Assembly (NCBI RefSeq): GCF_900090295.1
Contig: NZ_LT607753.1
Location: 930,001 to 994,000, forward strand
Source of the DNA: Micromonospora coxensis
GTDB taxonomy: Bacteria > Actinomycetota > Actinomycetes > Mycobacteriales > Micromonosporaceae
Direction: 5' to 3'
Length of the DNA: 64,000 nucleotides
Below, piece after piece: positions 29,462 to 39,645 of the stretch; position 1 is the stretch's first letter; the number at the start of each line of letters is the position of its first letter. Made by a program: the position numbers and the translations under genes. The notes under the pieces are model-generated. The model made no database searches. It was not told the DNA's origin and saw only the letters and a program-made list of their open reading frames with translations.

Positions 29462-30223
29462 CTAACCGTTGCGGCTGGGCCGCGCGTCGGGTGTCGGGCG
29501 GGCCCGGGACGGCTCCGGCTCCGGGGAGGCGGCGGCGGGCGCCTGCTCGGGCACGAGGTCACGGCAGTACGCCTCGACCCGCTCGGCGCCACCGGCGATC
29601 TCCACGAGGTCGGCGTACGCCGGGGTGCGCAGTGCCTTCTCCCGCTGCGCGGCCGGCTTGGCCAGGTAGGCGCGGCACAGCCCGGTGAGTTGCGCGGTGC
29701 CGGCGGGCCCGCCGGGGTTGCCGGGACCACCGGGCCGCTCGGAGCCGGCGGTGGTGGAGGGCACCGGTCCCGGCGTGGCCGACGGGCCGCCGGACGGGCC
29801 GCCGCCGGTGGGCGTGCCGCTGCGGTCCGGGGCGCCGTCGGCGGAACTCGGCGCCGGGGCGGGTGGCCGGGGCGCTCGCTCCGGCTCGCTGGGACGGTCG
29901 AGGGTCACGGCGGCGAAGGCGACGCCGGCGGTGGCGGTGGCCGCGACGCCGGCGATCCAGGCGACGACACCCGTGGTCAGGCCCCGGCGCCGACGGGGCG
30001 GCGCGACGGTGGCGGGCCCGGCGGCGCGGGCGGCCCGGAACGCGGCCAGCGCCGCCTCCTCCCCGGCCAGCTCGCCGGGGCGGGACGGCGCGGCGGCGGC
30101 GGAGAGCAGCCGGGCCAGCGGGTCGGCGTCCCCGGGCGTGCCGGCGCGGGCCGCGTCGAGCAGCCGCTCGGACTCGGCCCGGTCGGCGGGGTGTTCCGCG
30201 CCGTCGGAGCGGCGGAAGTCCAT
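29462..30223 (-). CDS. Single-pass membrane protein paired with an ECF sigma factor
   Basis: 253 residues. A charged cytoplasmic N-terminus (about 1-85) is followed by RRRRG and one transmembrane helix (about 86-108, GVVAWIAGVAATATAGVAFAAVT), then a Pro/Ser/Gly-rich extracytoplasmic stalk and a small C-terminal part with two Cys (LCRAYL, AYCRDLV). It follows the sigma gene by 16 nt and has a GAGGGG ribosome binding site. Position and topology fit an anti-sigma factor, but the zinc-binding HxxxCxxC signature is absent, so it could equally be a target or sensor. No family recognised. Confidence 0.75.
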   Translation of the reverse strand: MDFRRSDGAEHPADRAESERLLDAARAGTPGDADPLARLLSAAAAPSRPGELAGEEAALAAFRAARAAGPATVAPPRRRRGLTTGVVAWIAGVAATATAGVAFAAVTLDRPSEPERAPRPPAPAPSSADGAPDRSGTPTGGGPSGGPSATPGPVPSTTAGSERPGGPGNPGGPAGTAQLTGLCRAYLAKPAAQREKALRTPAYADLVEIAGGAERVEAYCRDLVPEQAPAAASPEPEPSRARPTPDARPSRNG

Positions 30224-30239
30224 CCAGTTTCCCCTCACG

Positions 30240-30875
30240 TCATCCGTCCGCCGGCTCGGTGCGGGAGGCGTCGGGAGACCGTCGGCCGCGTCGGGGCCGG
30301 GGCGCGACGGCGCGGTCCTCGGCACCGACCGACTTGGGCGAGTCCTGACGTTCCAGCATCGCCGCCAGGCGGCGCAGTCCGCGGTGCGCAGCGGTGCGGA
30401 CCGCACCCGGCCGCTTGCCGAGGACCCGGCCGGCGGTCTCGGCGTCCAGGCCGATCACCGCCCGCAGCAGCACCGCCTCCGCCTCCCGTGGCGGCAGGGT
30501 GGCGATGAGGGCGAGCGCCGACTCGGTGCCGATCGTCTCACCGGCCCGCTCCGCGGTGTCGGCGTCCCCGGCCAGCTCGCTCAACGCCTGCACGGGCACC
30601 GGCAGGGAGGGCCGACGGCGTTGCCGGCGCAGGTGGTCCATCGCCCGGTTGCGGGCGATGGTGACCGTCCAGGCGCGGAACTCGCCGCCGGTGAAGCTGG
30701 GCAGGTCCCGGGAGATCTGCAGCCAGGTCTCCGACGCGACGTCCTCGGCGTCGGCGCCGACCAGGGCGGTCAGGTACCGCAACAGGCCGGGCTGGAGGCT
30801 GCGGTAGAGGAAGCGGAAGGCGTCCTCGTCGCCGGCCTGCGCCGCGGCCACGGCCTCGGTCAGCTCACCGGTCAT
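30240..30875 (-). CDS. ECF-family RNA polymerase sigma factor
   Basis: 211 residues. Region 2 is DEDAFRFLYRSLQPGLLRYL through AEDVASETWLQISRDLPSF and FRAWTVTIARNRAMDHLRRQ (about 15-88), which binds core polymerase and the -10 element. Region 4 is IATLPPREAEAVLLRAVIGLDAETAG and VRTAAHRGLRRLA (about 120-170), which binds the -35 element. A basic, probably disordered tail follows. ATG 30875 was chosen; the longer frame adds an Arg/Pro-rich stretch. It is co-directional with a membrane protein that may control it. Target promoters cannot be read from the sequence. Confidence 0.9.
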   Translation of the reverse strand: MTGELTEAVAAAQAGDEDAFRFLYRSLQPGLLRYLTALVGADAEDVASETWLQISRDLPSFTGGEFRAWTVTIARNRAMDHLRRQRRRPSLPVPVQALSELAGDADTAERAGETIGTESALALIATLPPREAEAVLLRAVIGLDAETAGRVLGKRPGAVRTAAHRGLRRLAAMLERQDSPKSVGAEDRAVAPRPRRGRRSPDASRTEPADG

Positions 30876-31427
30876 GCGTCCGCCGTCCCCGCCGTCCGGC
30901 CCGCGCCACGGCCGGCGGACGTGCGCCGGGCGCACCTCCGGCCCGGCAGCCGGACCTCATCGCGCACCATCAGCCCCCCGCCGACCCGAATCGCGCCCGT
31001 ACCGATCGGCCCGGGCGGCATGTCTGGACACACGCCGCGACAATACGGCCCGTCGGCGGAGATGCCGTAGCGTGCCGGCACCGTGGGCTGGCCCGAGTCG
31101 CGCTAACGCTAGGAGTGGACGACCGGACGGACAAGCCGACGCCGCATCCGGGGAGAGTGAGAAATCTCTACGAGCCGACCCGGCGCGTCGGCGTAACGCG
31201 AATCGGGGCCGGGACGCCCGCGCGGCGGATCCCCGTGCCCGGCGCGTCCCGCGTCGGCCGGTTCGCCCCGCGCCGGTCCGGCGCGCCGCCGCCATTGTGA
31301 CACCCCGTCCGAGCCTCGTCACGCACCGTCCGTGACCTGCGTCCGCGGCGGCCTGGGCGGACGGCCGGACGCGACGACGGGGAGATCGCCATGAGTCCTT
31401 CTCGCGACCTCTGGGTACGGTATTGAG
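30876..31427. other. Divergent intergenic region, no gene seen
   Basis: 552 bp between the sigma-factor gene and the divergent Ser/Thr kinase gene. Short open frames here have no plausible composition. The only signal I can point to is TACGGT at 31416-31421, six nt before the kinase start. Confidence 0.6.
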
Positions 31428-32807
31428 GTGTTGTCATCGGAGGTCGTGCTCAGCGGTCGCTACCGCCTGGACGAACGTGTCGCCACCGGCGGCATGGGCG
31501 ACGTCTGGCGTGCCACGGACCTCGTCCTGGGCCGCCAGGTCGCGGTGAAGGTGCTGCTGCCCGCCCTGGTCTCCGACCCCGACTTCATCGCCCGCTTCCG
31601 CGCCGAGGCGCGCATCATGGCAGCCCTGCGCCACCCGGGCATCGTGCAGGTCTTCGACTGCGGCGAGGACCGGCTCGACGACGGCAGCCGGGCCGACTAC
31701 CTGGTCATGGAGTTCGTCGAGGGTGAGCCGCTGTCCCGGCGGATCGAGGCCGCCGGGCACCTGGACGTCGACGAGACGATGTCGATCGTGGCGCAGGCCG
31801 CCCAGGCGCTGCACGCCGCGCACGCCGGCGGGATCGTGCACCGCGACGTCAAGCCGAGCAACCTGCTGGTGCAGGAGGACGGCACGGTGGTGCTGGTCGA
31901 CTTCGGCGTCGCCCGATCGACAAATGTGACGAGCATCACCAGCGCCAACGCGGTACCCGGGACGGCCCTCTACATGGCGCCGGAGCAGGCCTCGGGCCGC
32001 CCCGTCTCGGCCGCCACCGACATCTACGCGCTGGGCGCGGTGGCGTACTGCTGTCTCACCGGCGGTCCGCCGTTCACCGGCGACAACCCCCTCCAGGTGG
32101 CGGTACGGCACCTCGACGACGAGCCGCCGGCGCTGCCGGAGGACGTCCCGGCGCCGGTTCGCGCGCTGGTGACGCGCGCGTTGGCGAAGGACCCGGCGGA
32201 CCGCTTCGCCACCGGCGCGGAGATGGCCGCCGCCGCCCGGGCCGCCCTCGGCGACCACGGTGGCGCGGCGACCGCGCTGGTGGCTCCGGTGCTGCGGGGC
32301 GCGGCCGGCCCGAGCACCACCCGCGACGACCTGCCGGTGCTGACCCCGGCGACCGTCGCGCGGACCTCCCGCGGGCGGGGCCGGCGGGGCTCGCTGGTCG
32401 GCGCGCTGGCCGCGGTGCTGGTGGCGCTCACCGCGTTGGGCGCGGCGCTGGGCGCGGCCAAGGAGACCGGCGACGGAGCCACCAACATCAAGAGCACCCC
32501 GCCGAGCGCCGTGCCGAGCGACCCGGTGGAGCTGCCGGCGAGCCCGGTGGAGGACGACACCTACCGCCCGGAGCGCCCGGACCGGTCGTGGGGCCCGAGC
32601 AGCAGCCCGTCGGCCACGGTGACCGTGACGCCGTCGGCGGTGCCGAGCGGCTCGACCGAGCCGACGCCGACGGCCACCGCGCCGACCACCCCGGCGGACC
32701 CGCCGCCCACCACCCCGGCCGACCCGCCGCCGACCACCACCAAGCCGGCCGACCCGCCGCCCACCACCACGACGCCGCCGGTGGACCCGCCGCCCGACGG
32801 CGCCTGA
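31428..32807 (+). CDS. Membrane Ser/Thr protein kinase (PknB-like)
   Basis: 459 residues. The cytoplasmic kinase domain (about 10-280) has the glycine loop ATGGMGDVW, the ATP Lys in VAVKVLL (about 41), the catalytic loop HRDVKPSNLL (about 141), DFGVA (about 160) and the APEQ motif. One transmembrane helix (about 318-340) follows, then an extracellular tail of Pro/Thr/Asp repeats (PADPPPTT units), with no PASTA domains. It should phosphorylate envelope or regulatory proteins; substrates are unknown, although a nucleotide-sugar dehydrogenase gene follows after 101 bp. The GTG start lies six nt after TACGGT with no ribosome binding site, suggesting a leaderless transcript. Confidence 0.92.
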   Translation: MLSSEVVLSGRYRLDERVATGGMGDVWRATDLVLGRQVAVKVLLPALVSDPDFIARFRAEARIMAALRHPGIVQVFDCGEDRLDDGSRADYLVMEFVEGEPLSRRIEAAGHLDVDETMSIVAQAAQALHAAHAGGIVHRDVKPSNLLVQEDGTVVLVDFGVARSTNVTSITSANAVPGTALYMAPEQASGRPVSAATDIYALGAVAYCCLTGGPPFTGDNPLQVAVRHLDDEPPALPEDVPAPVRALVTRALAKDPADRFATGAEMAAAARAALGDHGGAATALVAPVLRGAAGPSTTRDDLPVLTPATVARTSRGRGRRGSLVGALAAVLVALTALGAALGAAKETGDGATNIKSTPPSAVPSDPVELPASPVEDDTYRPERPDRSWGPSSSPSATVTVTPSAVPSGSTEPTPTATAPTTPADPPPTTPADPPPTTTKPADPPPTTTTPPVDPPPDGA

Positions 32808-32908
32808 GGGCAACACGAACAGTCCACGCGTCTGCGCCAATTCGGACTTTCGACCCCATAACGCGTCTAGGCTGCGGCAGAAGGAAGTCATCTGCCGCAG
32901 GAGCCAGC

Positions 32909-34171
32909 GTGCGCACTGAGAAACTCGTCGTCATCGGTCAGGGGTACGTCGGACTGCCGCTCGCCATGCGTGCCGTCGAGACGGGCATGGACGTGGTCGG
33001 TCTCGACGTCGACGCCGACCGGGTCAAGCGGCTCGCCGCCGGTGAGTCGTTCGTCGAGGACATCCCGGACGAGCGGCTCGGGCGGGCGTTGGCCGGCGGT
33101 CGGTACCGGCCGAGCACCGACTACGCCGACGCCCGGGACTTCGACGTCTGCGTCATCACCGTCCCCACGCCGCTGCGCGACGGCGCCCCGGACCTGAGCT
33201 ACGTCGAGCACGCCGGACGCAGCATCGGCCCGTACGTGCGGCCCGGCTGCACCGTGGTGCTGGAGTCCACCACGTACCCGGGGACCACCGAGGAGCTGCT
33301 GCGCCCGCTGCTGGAGTCGGCGAGCGGCCTGCGCAGCCCCGGCGACTTCCACCTCGGCTACAGCCCCGAGCGGATCGACCCCGGCAACCCCACCTGGCGG
33401 CTGGAGAACACCCCGAAGGTGGTCTCCGGCGTCGACGAGCAGGCGCTGCACCGGGTGGACGACTTCTACCGCCGCCTGGTGCAGCGCACCGTCCCGGTCG
33501 ACTCGACCCGGGTGGCCGAGCTGACCAAGCTGATCGAGAACACCTTCCGCCAGGTCAACATCGCGTTGATCAACGAACTCGCGGTGGTCTCGCACCACCT
33601 CGGCATCGACGTGTGGCAGGCGATCGACGCCGCCGACTCGAAGCCGTTCGGGTTCATGTCGTTCCGCCCCGGCCCCGGCGTCGGCGGGCACTGCCTGCCG
33701 ATCGACCCCTGCTACCTGTCCTGGCAGGTCAAGCGCACCCTGGGCCGGCGGTTCCGGTTCATCGAGCTGGCCGACGACGTCAACCACCAGATGCCCGAGC
33801 ACGTCGCCCACCGGGTGATGACCGGGCTGAACCGGCTGGGCCGCCCGATCAACGGGGCCCGGCTGCTGCTGCTCGGCCTGGCGTACAAGCGGAACACCGG
33901 GGACATGCGCGACTCCCCCGCCGTCGACGTCGTACGGCACCTGCGGGCGCTCGGCGCCGAGGTCCGCGCGGTCGAGCCGTACGCCCAGCCGGAGCAGCTC
34001 CCGGCCGGGGTGGTGGTGGTCGACCTGACCGAGCGGGAGGTCACCGAGGCGGACGCGGTGGTGGTGGTCACCGACCACGACTGCTTCGACTACGACCTGG
34101 TCACCCGGCACGCCCGGTACGTCTTCGACAGTCGCGACCGGTGCCGCGGGCCGGTGGTGGAGCGGCTCTGA
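32909..34171 (+). CDS. Nucleotide-sugar 6-dehydrogenase (WbpA/WecC-type)
   Basis: 420 residues, GTG start after GCAGGAG. The NAD Rossmann motif is VVIGQGYVGLPLA (about 6-18), VITVPTPL follows near 92, and the catalytic Cys is in GVGGHCLPIDPCYL (about 257-270). A C-terminal dehydratase-like NAD domain contains LLGLAYKRNTGDMRDSP. The enzyme oxidises C6 of a UDP- or GDP-sugar twice to the uronic acid; the GGHCLPIDP context favours UDP-N-acetylhexosamine dehydrogenases over UDP-glucose dehydrogenases, but substrate is not proven. A TAGGCT hexamer (32868-32873) may be its -10 box. It likely feeds the polysaccharide pathway encoded around 15-22 kb. Confidence 0.9.
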   Translation: MRTEKLVVIGQGYVGLPLAMRAVETGMDVVGLDVDADRVKRLAAGESFVEDIPDERLGRALAGGRYRPSTDYADARDFDVCVITVPTPLRDGAPDLSYVEHAGRSIGPYVRPGCTVVLESTTYPGTTEELLRPLLESASGLRSPGDFHLGYSPERIDPGNPTWRLENTPKVVSGVDEQALHRVDDFYRRLVQRTVPVDSTRVAELTKLIENTFRQVNIALINELAVVSHHLGIDVWQAIDAADSKPFGFMSFRPGPGVGGHCLPIDPCYLSWQVKRTLGRRFRFIELADDVNHQMPEHVAHRVMTGLNRLGRPINGARLLLLGLAYKRNTGDMRDSPAVDVVRHLRALGAEVRAVEPYAQPEQLPAGVVVVDLTEREVTEADAVVVVTDHDCFDYDLVTRHARYVFDSRDRCRGPVVERL

Positions 34172-34211
34172 CCCGGCCGCGCCCGCGCGACCGACCGGGC
34201 CCGCCGCCGCG

Positions 34212-34243
34212 CGCCGGGTCGGCGCGACGACACCGACCCGGCG
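34212..34243. terminator. Bidirectional hairpin between dehydrogenase and ABC permease genes
   Basis: A perfect 11-bp stem (34212-34222 with 34233-34243) with a 10-nt loop, between convergent stop codons. Confidence 0.65.
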
Positions 34244-34250
34244 TACCCGC

Positions 34251-36731
34251 TCACTCCGCGCCGAGCGCCGCCACGACCGGCCGGGCCAGCGCGCGGCGGG
34301 CCGGCAGCACCGAGGCGGCCAGCGCGGCGAGCACCGCCACGGCGAGGATCGCCGCGAGCCGCCCCCAGGGCAGCACCAGGGTGAAGTCGCCGCCGATCTT
34401 CGCCACGAAGGCCATCGCCCCGGCGCTGACCCCGATGCCCAACGCCACCCCGAGCACCGCCCCGACCAGCGCCGTCAGCACCGCCTCCACCGCCAGCATC
34501 GCCCGCATCCGGGCCCGGGTGAGCCCGACGGCGCGCAGCACCGCGTGCTCCCGGGTCCGTTCGACGACCGAGAGGCTGAGCGTGTTCGCGACACCGACCA
34601 GCGCGATCACCACGGCCAGGCCGAGCAGGGCGGTGACGAAGGCCAGCAGCATGTCCACCGTGCCGGTGAGCATCTTCTTGTAGGCGGCCTGGTCCAACAG
34701 GTTGACCGTCGGGTAGCGGGCGACGACCGTCTCGACGGCCGCCCGGGCCCGCTCGGCGCTCACCCCGTCCGCCGGGTCGACCTCGGCCAGGTGCCCGCGT
34801 ACGGCCGGGAAGAGGGCGGCGAAGTCGGCGCCGACGACGTCCACCAGGTGACCCGCCGGCACCCGCGCCGCGGCCGGGGCCGGCTCGTCGGCGGTGACCA
34901 CCGCGGCCACCCGGAACGTCCGCCCGCCCAGGACGACCGGTGAGCCGACCGACCAGCCCCGGGCCTCGGCCAGCTCGCGGTGCGCCAGCACCGTGCCGGC
35001 CCGCAGGTCGTCGACGTCCCCGGCGACCACACCGGACAGGCCGCGACCGACCAGCTCCGGGTGGACGGAGCGGATCTCCATGCCGTCGACGACCCGGCTG
35101 CGGTGCTCGTGCACCACGCCCAGCTCGGGGCGGTCGGCCAACTCGTCGGCGAGGGTGGCCGGCAGGTCCCCGCCGACGCCGGTGACCAGGAAGTCCACCC
35201 CGATCTGCGCGTCCACGCTGCGCTCGATGCCCACCTTGACGCTGCCCGCCCCGACCACGAACGCCGAGACCAGCCCGATGCCGATGACCAGGGCGGTGGC
35301 GGTGGCGGAGACCCGGCGGGGACTGCGCACGGCGTTCGCCACCGCCAGGGCCGCGGTGGCGCCGAGCACCCGCCGCGCCGGCACACCGAAGAACCGGACC
35401 AGGGCGGGCACCAGCACCGGCCCGAAGAGCACGATGCCGAAGAAGCTCAGCACCCCACCGACGGCGACCAGCACGATCTGGCCGACCGTGGCGGCGAACG
35501 CAAGCGCCGCGATCCCGGCGGCGAGGACCACCGCGCCGATCGCGAGGCGGGTCCGGCCCGCCCCCCGGGTCACCTGCACCGACGAGTCGGTCAGCGCGGC
35601 CACCGGCGCCACCCGGGTGCCCTGCCACGCCGGCAGGAACGCGGCCGCCACCGTGATGCCGGTGCCCAGCAGCAGGCAGAGCAACACGGTCGACCCGGAC
35701 AGGGCCGGCGCGGCCGGCACCGGCACGCCCAGCGCGGGCAGCGTGGCCGCCAGGCCGGCGGCCAGTCCCGCGCCGGCCAGCACGCCGAGCACGGAGGCGA
35801 CCAGCCCCAGCAGCGCCGCCTCCAGCAGCGCCGCCCGGAAGACCTGCCCCCGCGTCGCCCCGACCAGCCGCAGCAGGGCGGTACGGCGGGTCCGCTGGGC
35901 GAGCACGATGGCGAAGGTGTTGGCGATGACGAAGCCGGCCACCACCACGGCGACCCCGGCGAAGGTCAGCAGGACCAGACCGAACTGCTCCAGGTCGCGC
36001 ACCGCGTCGTCGACCGCCGCGTCGAGGATCTGCTGCCGGGTCCGCACCGTCTGGCCCGGCCCGGCCACCTCGGTCAGCCGGGCGGCCAGTGCCTCCCGGG
36101 AGATGCCGGGGGCGGCGGCCACCATGATCCGGCCGTAGCCCGGCTCACCGGTCACCGCGAGGGCGTCGGCGCCGACCAGTCCGATGAAGGGTCCGCCCAC
36201 GTCGCGGGAGGTGCCCGCCACGTCCACCGTGCCGACCAGGGTGTACGGCCGGGCCGCCCCGCTCACCCCGCCGACGCGCACCGGGGCGCCGAGGGCGAAG
36301 CCCTCCTCCTCGGCGGTCGGGGCGTCGAGGACGACCTCGCCGGGACGCTCCGGCAGCCGGCCGGCGGTCACGTCGTACGAGCGCAGGGCCGGGTCGGTGG
36401 GGATCGCGGCGAGCACGGCGTAGCCGAGCACCGGCCGCCCGTCGGCGCCGACCAGACCGGCCGAGCCGGTCAGCTCGCCCTCGGCGGCGGCCACTCCCTC
36501 GACCGCGCGCACCCGCTCGACCAGGGCCTGCGGGAGGGGCCGCTCGCCGGCGTAGACACCGGCGTCGGTGTGCCGGTCGAAGGCGCCGGCGCGGGCGTAC
36601 GCTCCGGATTCCATGCCGTCGGTGACCATCAGGGTGCCGGCGACGAAGGCCACGCCGAGCACGATGGCCAGCGAGGACAGCAGCAGCCGCAGGGCGTCGG
36701 CGCGCAGCGACCGCAGGGTGGTCCGGATCAT
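34251..36731 (-). CDS. MacB/FtsX-type ABC transporter permease
   Basis: 826 residues. Two FtsX-type modules: a first helix (about 15-35) with a large extracytoplasmic MacB-PCD domain, three helices (about 255-390), then a second anchor helix, another periplasmic-type domain and three C-terminal helices (about 690-815). This eight-to-ten-helix layout is typical of actinobacterial exporters of lipids, peptides or antibiotics. Its ATG overlaps the ATPase stop by 4 nt (ATGA), so the two form one transporter. A two-component system lies just upstream on the same strand and may control it. Substrate unknown. Confidence 0.92.
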   Translation of the reverse strand: MIRTTLRSLRADALRLLLSSLAIVLGVAFVAGTLMVTDGMESGAYARAGAFDRHTDAGVYAGERPLPQALVERVRAVEGVAAAEGELTGSAGLVGADGRPVLGYAVLAAIPTDPALRSYDVTAGRLPERPGEVVLDAPTAEEEGFALGAPVRVGGVSGAARPYTLVGTVDVAGTSRDVGGPFIGLVGADALAVTGEPGYGRIMVAAAPGISREALAARLTEVAGPGQTVRTRQQILDAAVDDAVRDLEQFGLVLLTFAGVAVVVAGFVIANTFAIVLAQRTRRTALLRLVGATRGQVFRAALLEAALLGLVASVLGVLAGAGLAAGLAATLPALGVPVPAAPALSGSTVLLCLLLGTGITVAAAFLPAWQGTRVAPVAALTDSSVQVTRGAGRTRLAIGAVVLAAGIAALAFAATVGQIVLVAVGGVLSFFGIVLFGPVLVPALVRFFGVPARRVLGATAALAVANAVRSPRRVSATATALVIGIGLVSAFVVGAGSVKVGIERSVDAQIGVDFLVTGVGGDLPATLADELADRPELGVVHEHRSRVVDGMEIRSVHPELVGRGLSGVVAGDVDDLRAGTVLAHRELAEARGWSVGSPVVLGGRTFRVAAVVTADEPAPAAARVPAGHLVDVVGADFAALFPAVRGHLAEVDPADGVSAERARAAVETVVARYPTVNLLDQAAYKKMLTGTVDMLLAFVTALLGLAVVIALVGVANTLSLSVVERTREHAVLRAVGLTRARMRAMLAVEAVLTALVGAVLGVALGIGVSAGAMAFVAKIGGDFTLVLPWGRLAAILAVAVLAALAASVLPARRALARPVVAALGAE

Positions 36732-37522
36732 GCCGTCACCGCCCCCGTCCCGGCGTCGCGCGAGGCGGTCGTGGAGGCCAGGCCGGCGAGGGTGTCCCGG
36801 ACCCGCTCGGCGGTGGGCGCGGCGAGTTCCCGTACCGGCCGGCCGTCGACCAGGAAGACCACCCGGTCGGCGTACGCGGCGGCGACCGGATCGTGGGTCA
36901 CCATGACCACGGTCCGGCCGAGGGTGTCGACGGCCTCACGGAGCAGCCGCAGCACCTCCGCGCCGGAGCGGGAGTCGAGGTTGCCGGTCGGCTCGTCGGC
37001 GAAGATCACCTCCGGGCGGGTGACCAGGGCGCGGGCCAGCGCGACCCGCTGCTGCTGGCCGCCGGAGAGTTCACCGGGCCGGTGCCGCAGCCGGTCGGCG
37101 AGCCCGACGGCGGCGACCACCCGCCGCAGCCAGGCCGGCTCGGGCCGGCGGCCGGCGATGGCCAGCGGGAGCACGATGTTCTCCTCGGCGGTCAGCGCCG
37201 GCAGCAGGTTGAACCGCTGGAACACGAAGCCGATCCGGTCGCGCCGCAGCAGGGTGAGCCGCCGGTCGTCGAGGCGGGCGGTGTCGGTGTCACCGATGCG
37301 CACCGTGCCCCGGGTGGGGCTGTCCAGACCGGCCAGGCAGTGCATCAGGGTCGACTTGCCGGAGCCGGACGGGCCCATGACGGCGTGGAACGCGCCGGCG
37401 GCGAAGTCGACGTCGACGTCGTCGAGCGCGACGACGCGGGCGGCGGCGTGGCCGTACTCCTTGCGCAGGCCGCGGGCGGCGACCGCGACGCCGGCACGGA
37501 CCGGTGGTGGGGCGAGGGACAT
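36728..37522 (-). CDS. ABC transporter ATP-binding protein (LolD/MacB type)
   Basis: 264 residues. Walker [10 protein letters not shown] (about 50-58), Q-loop [10 protein letters not shown], signature [15 protein letters not shown] (about 155-169), Walker [17 protein letters not shown] and H-loop VTHDP. The [20 protein letters not shown] segment is characteristic of the MacB/LolD group that pairs with FtsX-type permeases, here the overlapping gene at 34251-36731. The N-terminus carries about 10 extra residues and the C-terminus an Ala/Thr-rich tail. Preceded by a good ribosome binding site (CAGGAGCAA). Confidence 0.95.
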   Translation of the reverse strand: MSLAPPPVRAGVAVAARGLRKEYGHAAARVVALDDVDVDFAAGAFHAVMGPSGSGKSTLMHCLAGLDSPTRGTVRIGDTDTARLDDRRLTLLRRDRIGFVFQRFNLLPALTAEENIVLPLAIAGRRPEPAWLRRVVAAVGLADRLRHRPGELSGGQQQRVALARALVTRPEVIFADEPTGNLDSRSGAEVLRLLREAVDTLGRTVVMVTHDPVAAAYADRVVFLVDGRPVRELAAPTAERVRDTLAGLASTTASRDAGTGAVTA

Positions 37523-37669
37523 GCGGGTTGCTCCTGCGTGCAGTCGGTGACCGGGTACGTCTCCGACGCTAGGCAGCCCGGCCGGCGGTGGCGTCCACCC
37601 GCGCGGTCGAGGCCGGTACGCCCCGGGTCGCCCCTGTCCGGGCGGTCCCGTACGACCCAGGTCGTACGC

Positions 37670-38332
37670 TCAGCCGCCCGGGGTGACCAGTCCGCTCTCG
37701 TACGCCAGCACCACCGCCTGCACCCGGTCGCGCAGCCGCAGCTTGGCCAGGATCCGCCCGACGTGGGTCTTCACGGTCGCCTCGGCCACGTGCACCCGGG
37801 CGGCGATCTCGGCGTTGGACAGCCCCTGCGCGACGAGCAGCAGCACCTCCCGCTCCCGCTCGGTGAGCTGGGCCAGCCGCGGGTCCTCGGCGGGCCCCGG
37901 CCCGAGCCGGTCGGCGAACCGGTCGAGCAGCCGGCGGGTGATCGACGGCGCGACCACCGAGTCCCCGGCGGCGACCACCCGGATCGCGGCGAGCAGTTCC
38001 TCCGGGGGCACGTTCTTGAGCAGGAAGCCGCTCGCCCCGGCCCGCAGCGCGGCGAAGGCGTCGGCCTCGGTGTCGAAGGTGGTGAGCACCAGCACCCGGG
38101 GCCCGCCGGGGTTGTCCCGGCAGATCCGCCGGGTCGCCTCGACGCCGTCCATGGTCGGCATCCGGACGTCCATCACCACCACGTCGGCCTCGGTACGGGC
38201 GAGCACCCGCAGCGCGTCCGCGCCGTCGATCGCCTCGCCGACGACCGTCAGGTCGGGCTGGGAGTCCAGCACCATCCGGAACCCGGCGCGGACCAGCGCC
38301 TGGTCGTCCACGATCACCACCCGGACCGTCAT
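37670..38332 (-). CDS. NarL/LuxR-family response regulator
   Basis: 220 residues. The receiver domain has VVIVDDQALVRAG, the phosphoacceptor Asp in VVMDVRMPTMDG (about 54), a conserved Thr in VLVLTTFD and the Lys in GFLLKNV. The C-terminal LuxR helix-turn-helix contains LTEREREVLLLVAQGLSNAEIA and ATVKTHVGRILAKL. Its ATG overlaps the stop of the histidine kinase gene by 4 nt. The downstream ABC transporter, 147 bp away on the same strand, is the most likely target; this is inference from context. Confidence 0.95.
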   Translation of the reverse strand: MTVRVVIVDDQALVRAGFRMVLDSQPDLTVVGEAIDGADALRVLARTEADVVVMDVRMPTMDGVEATRRICRDNPGGPRVLVLTTFDTEADAFAALRAGASGFLLKNVPPEELLAAIRVVAAGDSVVAPSITRRLLDRFADRLGPGPAEDPRLAQLTEREREVLLLVAQGLSNAEIAARVHVAEATVKTHVGRILAKLRLRDRVQAVVLAYESGLVTPGG

Positions 38333-39567
38333 GCCGCGATCACCTCCGTCCCGGGCGTCGACGGTAGCGGCAGCCGCGCCTCGATCTGCCAGCCCCCGGC
38401 CGGTCGGGGGCCGGCGGTGAGGCTGCCGTCGTACACGCCGACCCGCTCGCGCATGCCGACCAGGCCGTGTCCGCCGGACGGCGCGGGAGCGACCGGCGGG
38501 CGGCCGCGCCCGTCGTCGACGACCCGGACCACGACGGCGTCCGGGTCGTGGTCGAGGGTGACCGTGACGTCCGCGCCCACCCCGGCGTGCTTGAGGGCGT
38601 TGGTCAGCGCCTCCTGCACCACCCGGTAGACGGTGAGGTCCAGCCCCGGGGGCAGGGCCGGCGGTTCGCCCCGCACGGTGTGCCGGACCCGCAGGCCGGC
38701 GTCGCGGAAGCGGTCCAGCAGCGCGGGCAGCTCGGCGACGGCGGGGCGTCGGCGCTCCGGCTCGGCGACCCCGCCGCCGGCCGGGTCGCTGACGGCGCCG
38801 GGCGCGGGCGCCGGCTGCGGCGGGCTCGGCTCCCGCAGGACGTCCACCAGCCGGCGCATCTCCTCCAGCGCCTGCCGGCCGGTGTCGGCGACCACCTTGA
38901 CCGCCGTCTTCGCGGTCTGCGGGTCGCGGTCGAGCAGGTACCGGGCCCCGTCGGCCTGGACGATCATCACCGCCATGCTGTGCGCCACCACGTCGTGCAG
39001 CTCGCGGGCGATCCGGGCCCGCTCCCCGGCGACCGCGGCGCGGGCCTCGGCCTCCCGCTCCCGTTCCAGGGTGGCGGCCCGCTCCTCCAGGGTGAGCACG
39101 TAGAGCCGGCGGGTGCGCACGTTCAGCGCGGCCAGCCACACCCCGCCGGTGACCAGCCCGAAGTACGTCACGGTGACCCACCAGGCCAGGTTGCTGACCG
39201 TCTGCGAGGCGGCCAGCAGCACGCCGACGCCCGCGACGACCCCGGCGAGCACGCCGTCGCGGAGCCGGTCGGCGTACTTGACCACGCTGTAGAGGGCGAT
39301 CAGCACGCCGATGTCGAAGGCGAGCGGCCCCCAGCCGGCCACCACCTGGACCAGGGCGAGCACGGCCACCACCGCGGCCACCGCGGACGGGTACGTCCGG
39401 CGCGCCAGCAGGACGACGGCCATGGCGCAGCCGACCAGGGTGGCCCACGCGCCCCCCGGCTGCGCCACCACGCCGGCCACGGCGAAGAGCGCCACGACGC
39501 CGGAGACGAGCACGTCGAAGGCGACGGAGCGCAGCGGGCGGCCGAGGACCGTACGGTTCACGGTCAC
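38329..39567 (-). CDS. Sensor histidine kinase (HisKA_3, NarL partner)
   Basis: 412 residues. Five or so transmembrane helices (about 15-155), then a coiled linker (LEERAATLEREREAEARAA), the phosphoacceptor His in RIARELHDVVAHSM (about 191) and an HATPase_c domain with VVQEALTNALKHA, VVRVVDDGRGRP and GGHGLVGMRERV. It phosphorylates the overlapping response regulator. The loop between the dimerisation helix and ATPase domain is Pro-rich (PSPPQPAPAPGA). GTG 39567 is the longest start; GTG 39561 lies 8 nt after a TACGCT box and is a plausible leaderless start. Confidence 0.93.
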   Translation of the reverse strand: MTVNRTVLGRPLRSVAFDVLVSGVVALFAVAGVVAQPGGAWATLVGCAMAVVLLARRTYPSAVAAVVAVLALVQVVAGWGPLAFDIGVLIALYSVVKYADRLRDGVLAGVVAGVGVLLAASQTVSNLAWWVTVTYFGLVTGGVWLAALNVRTRRLYVLTLEERAATLEREREAEARAAVAGERARIARELHDVVAHSMAVMIVQADGARYLLDRDPQTAKTAVKVVADTGRQALEEMRRLVDVLREPSPPQPAPAPGAVSDPAGGGVAEPERRRPAVAELPALLDRFRDAGLRVRHTVRGEPPALPPGLDLTVYRVVQEALTNALKHAGVGADVTVTLDHDPDAVVVRVVDDGRGRPPVAPAPSGGHGLVGMRERVGVYDGSLTAGPRPAGGWQIEARLPLPSTPGTEVIAA

Positions 39568-39645
39568 CCAGCGTACGTGCCGCCACCTGCGTCGATGCGC
39601 CCGATCGCCGGGGCGGACGGGCGCATCGACGGGACGGGTGGCGGC

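Noticed and set aside
31115..31300. 61-residue open frame between sigma factor and Ser/Thr kinase
   Set aside because: Composition is that of non-coding GC-rich DNA, with no ribosome binding site and no domain.
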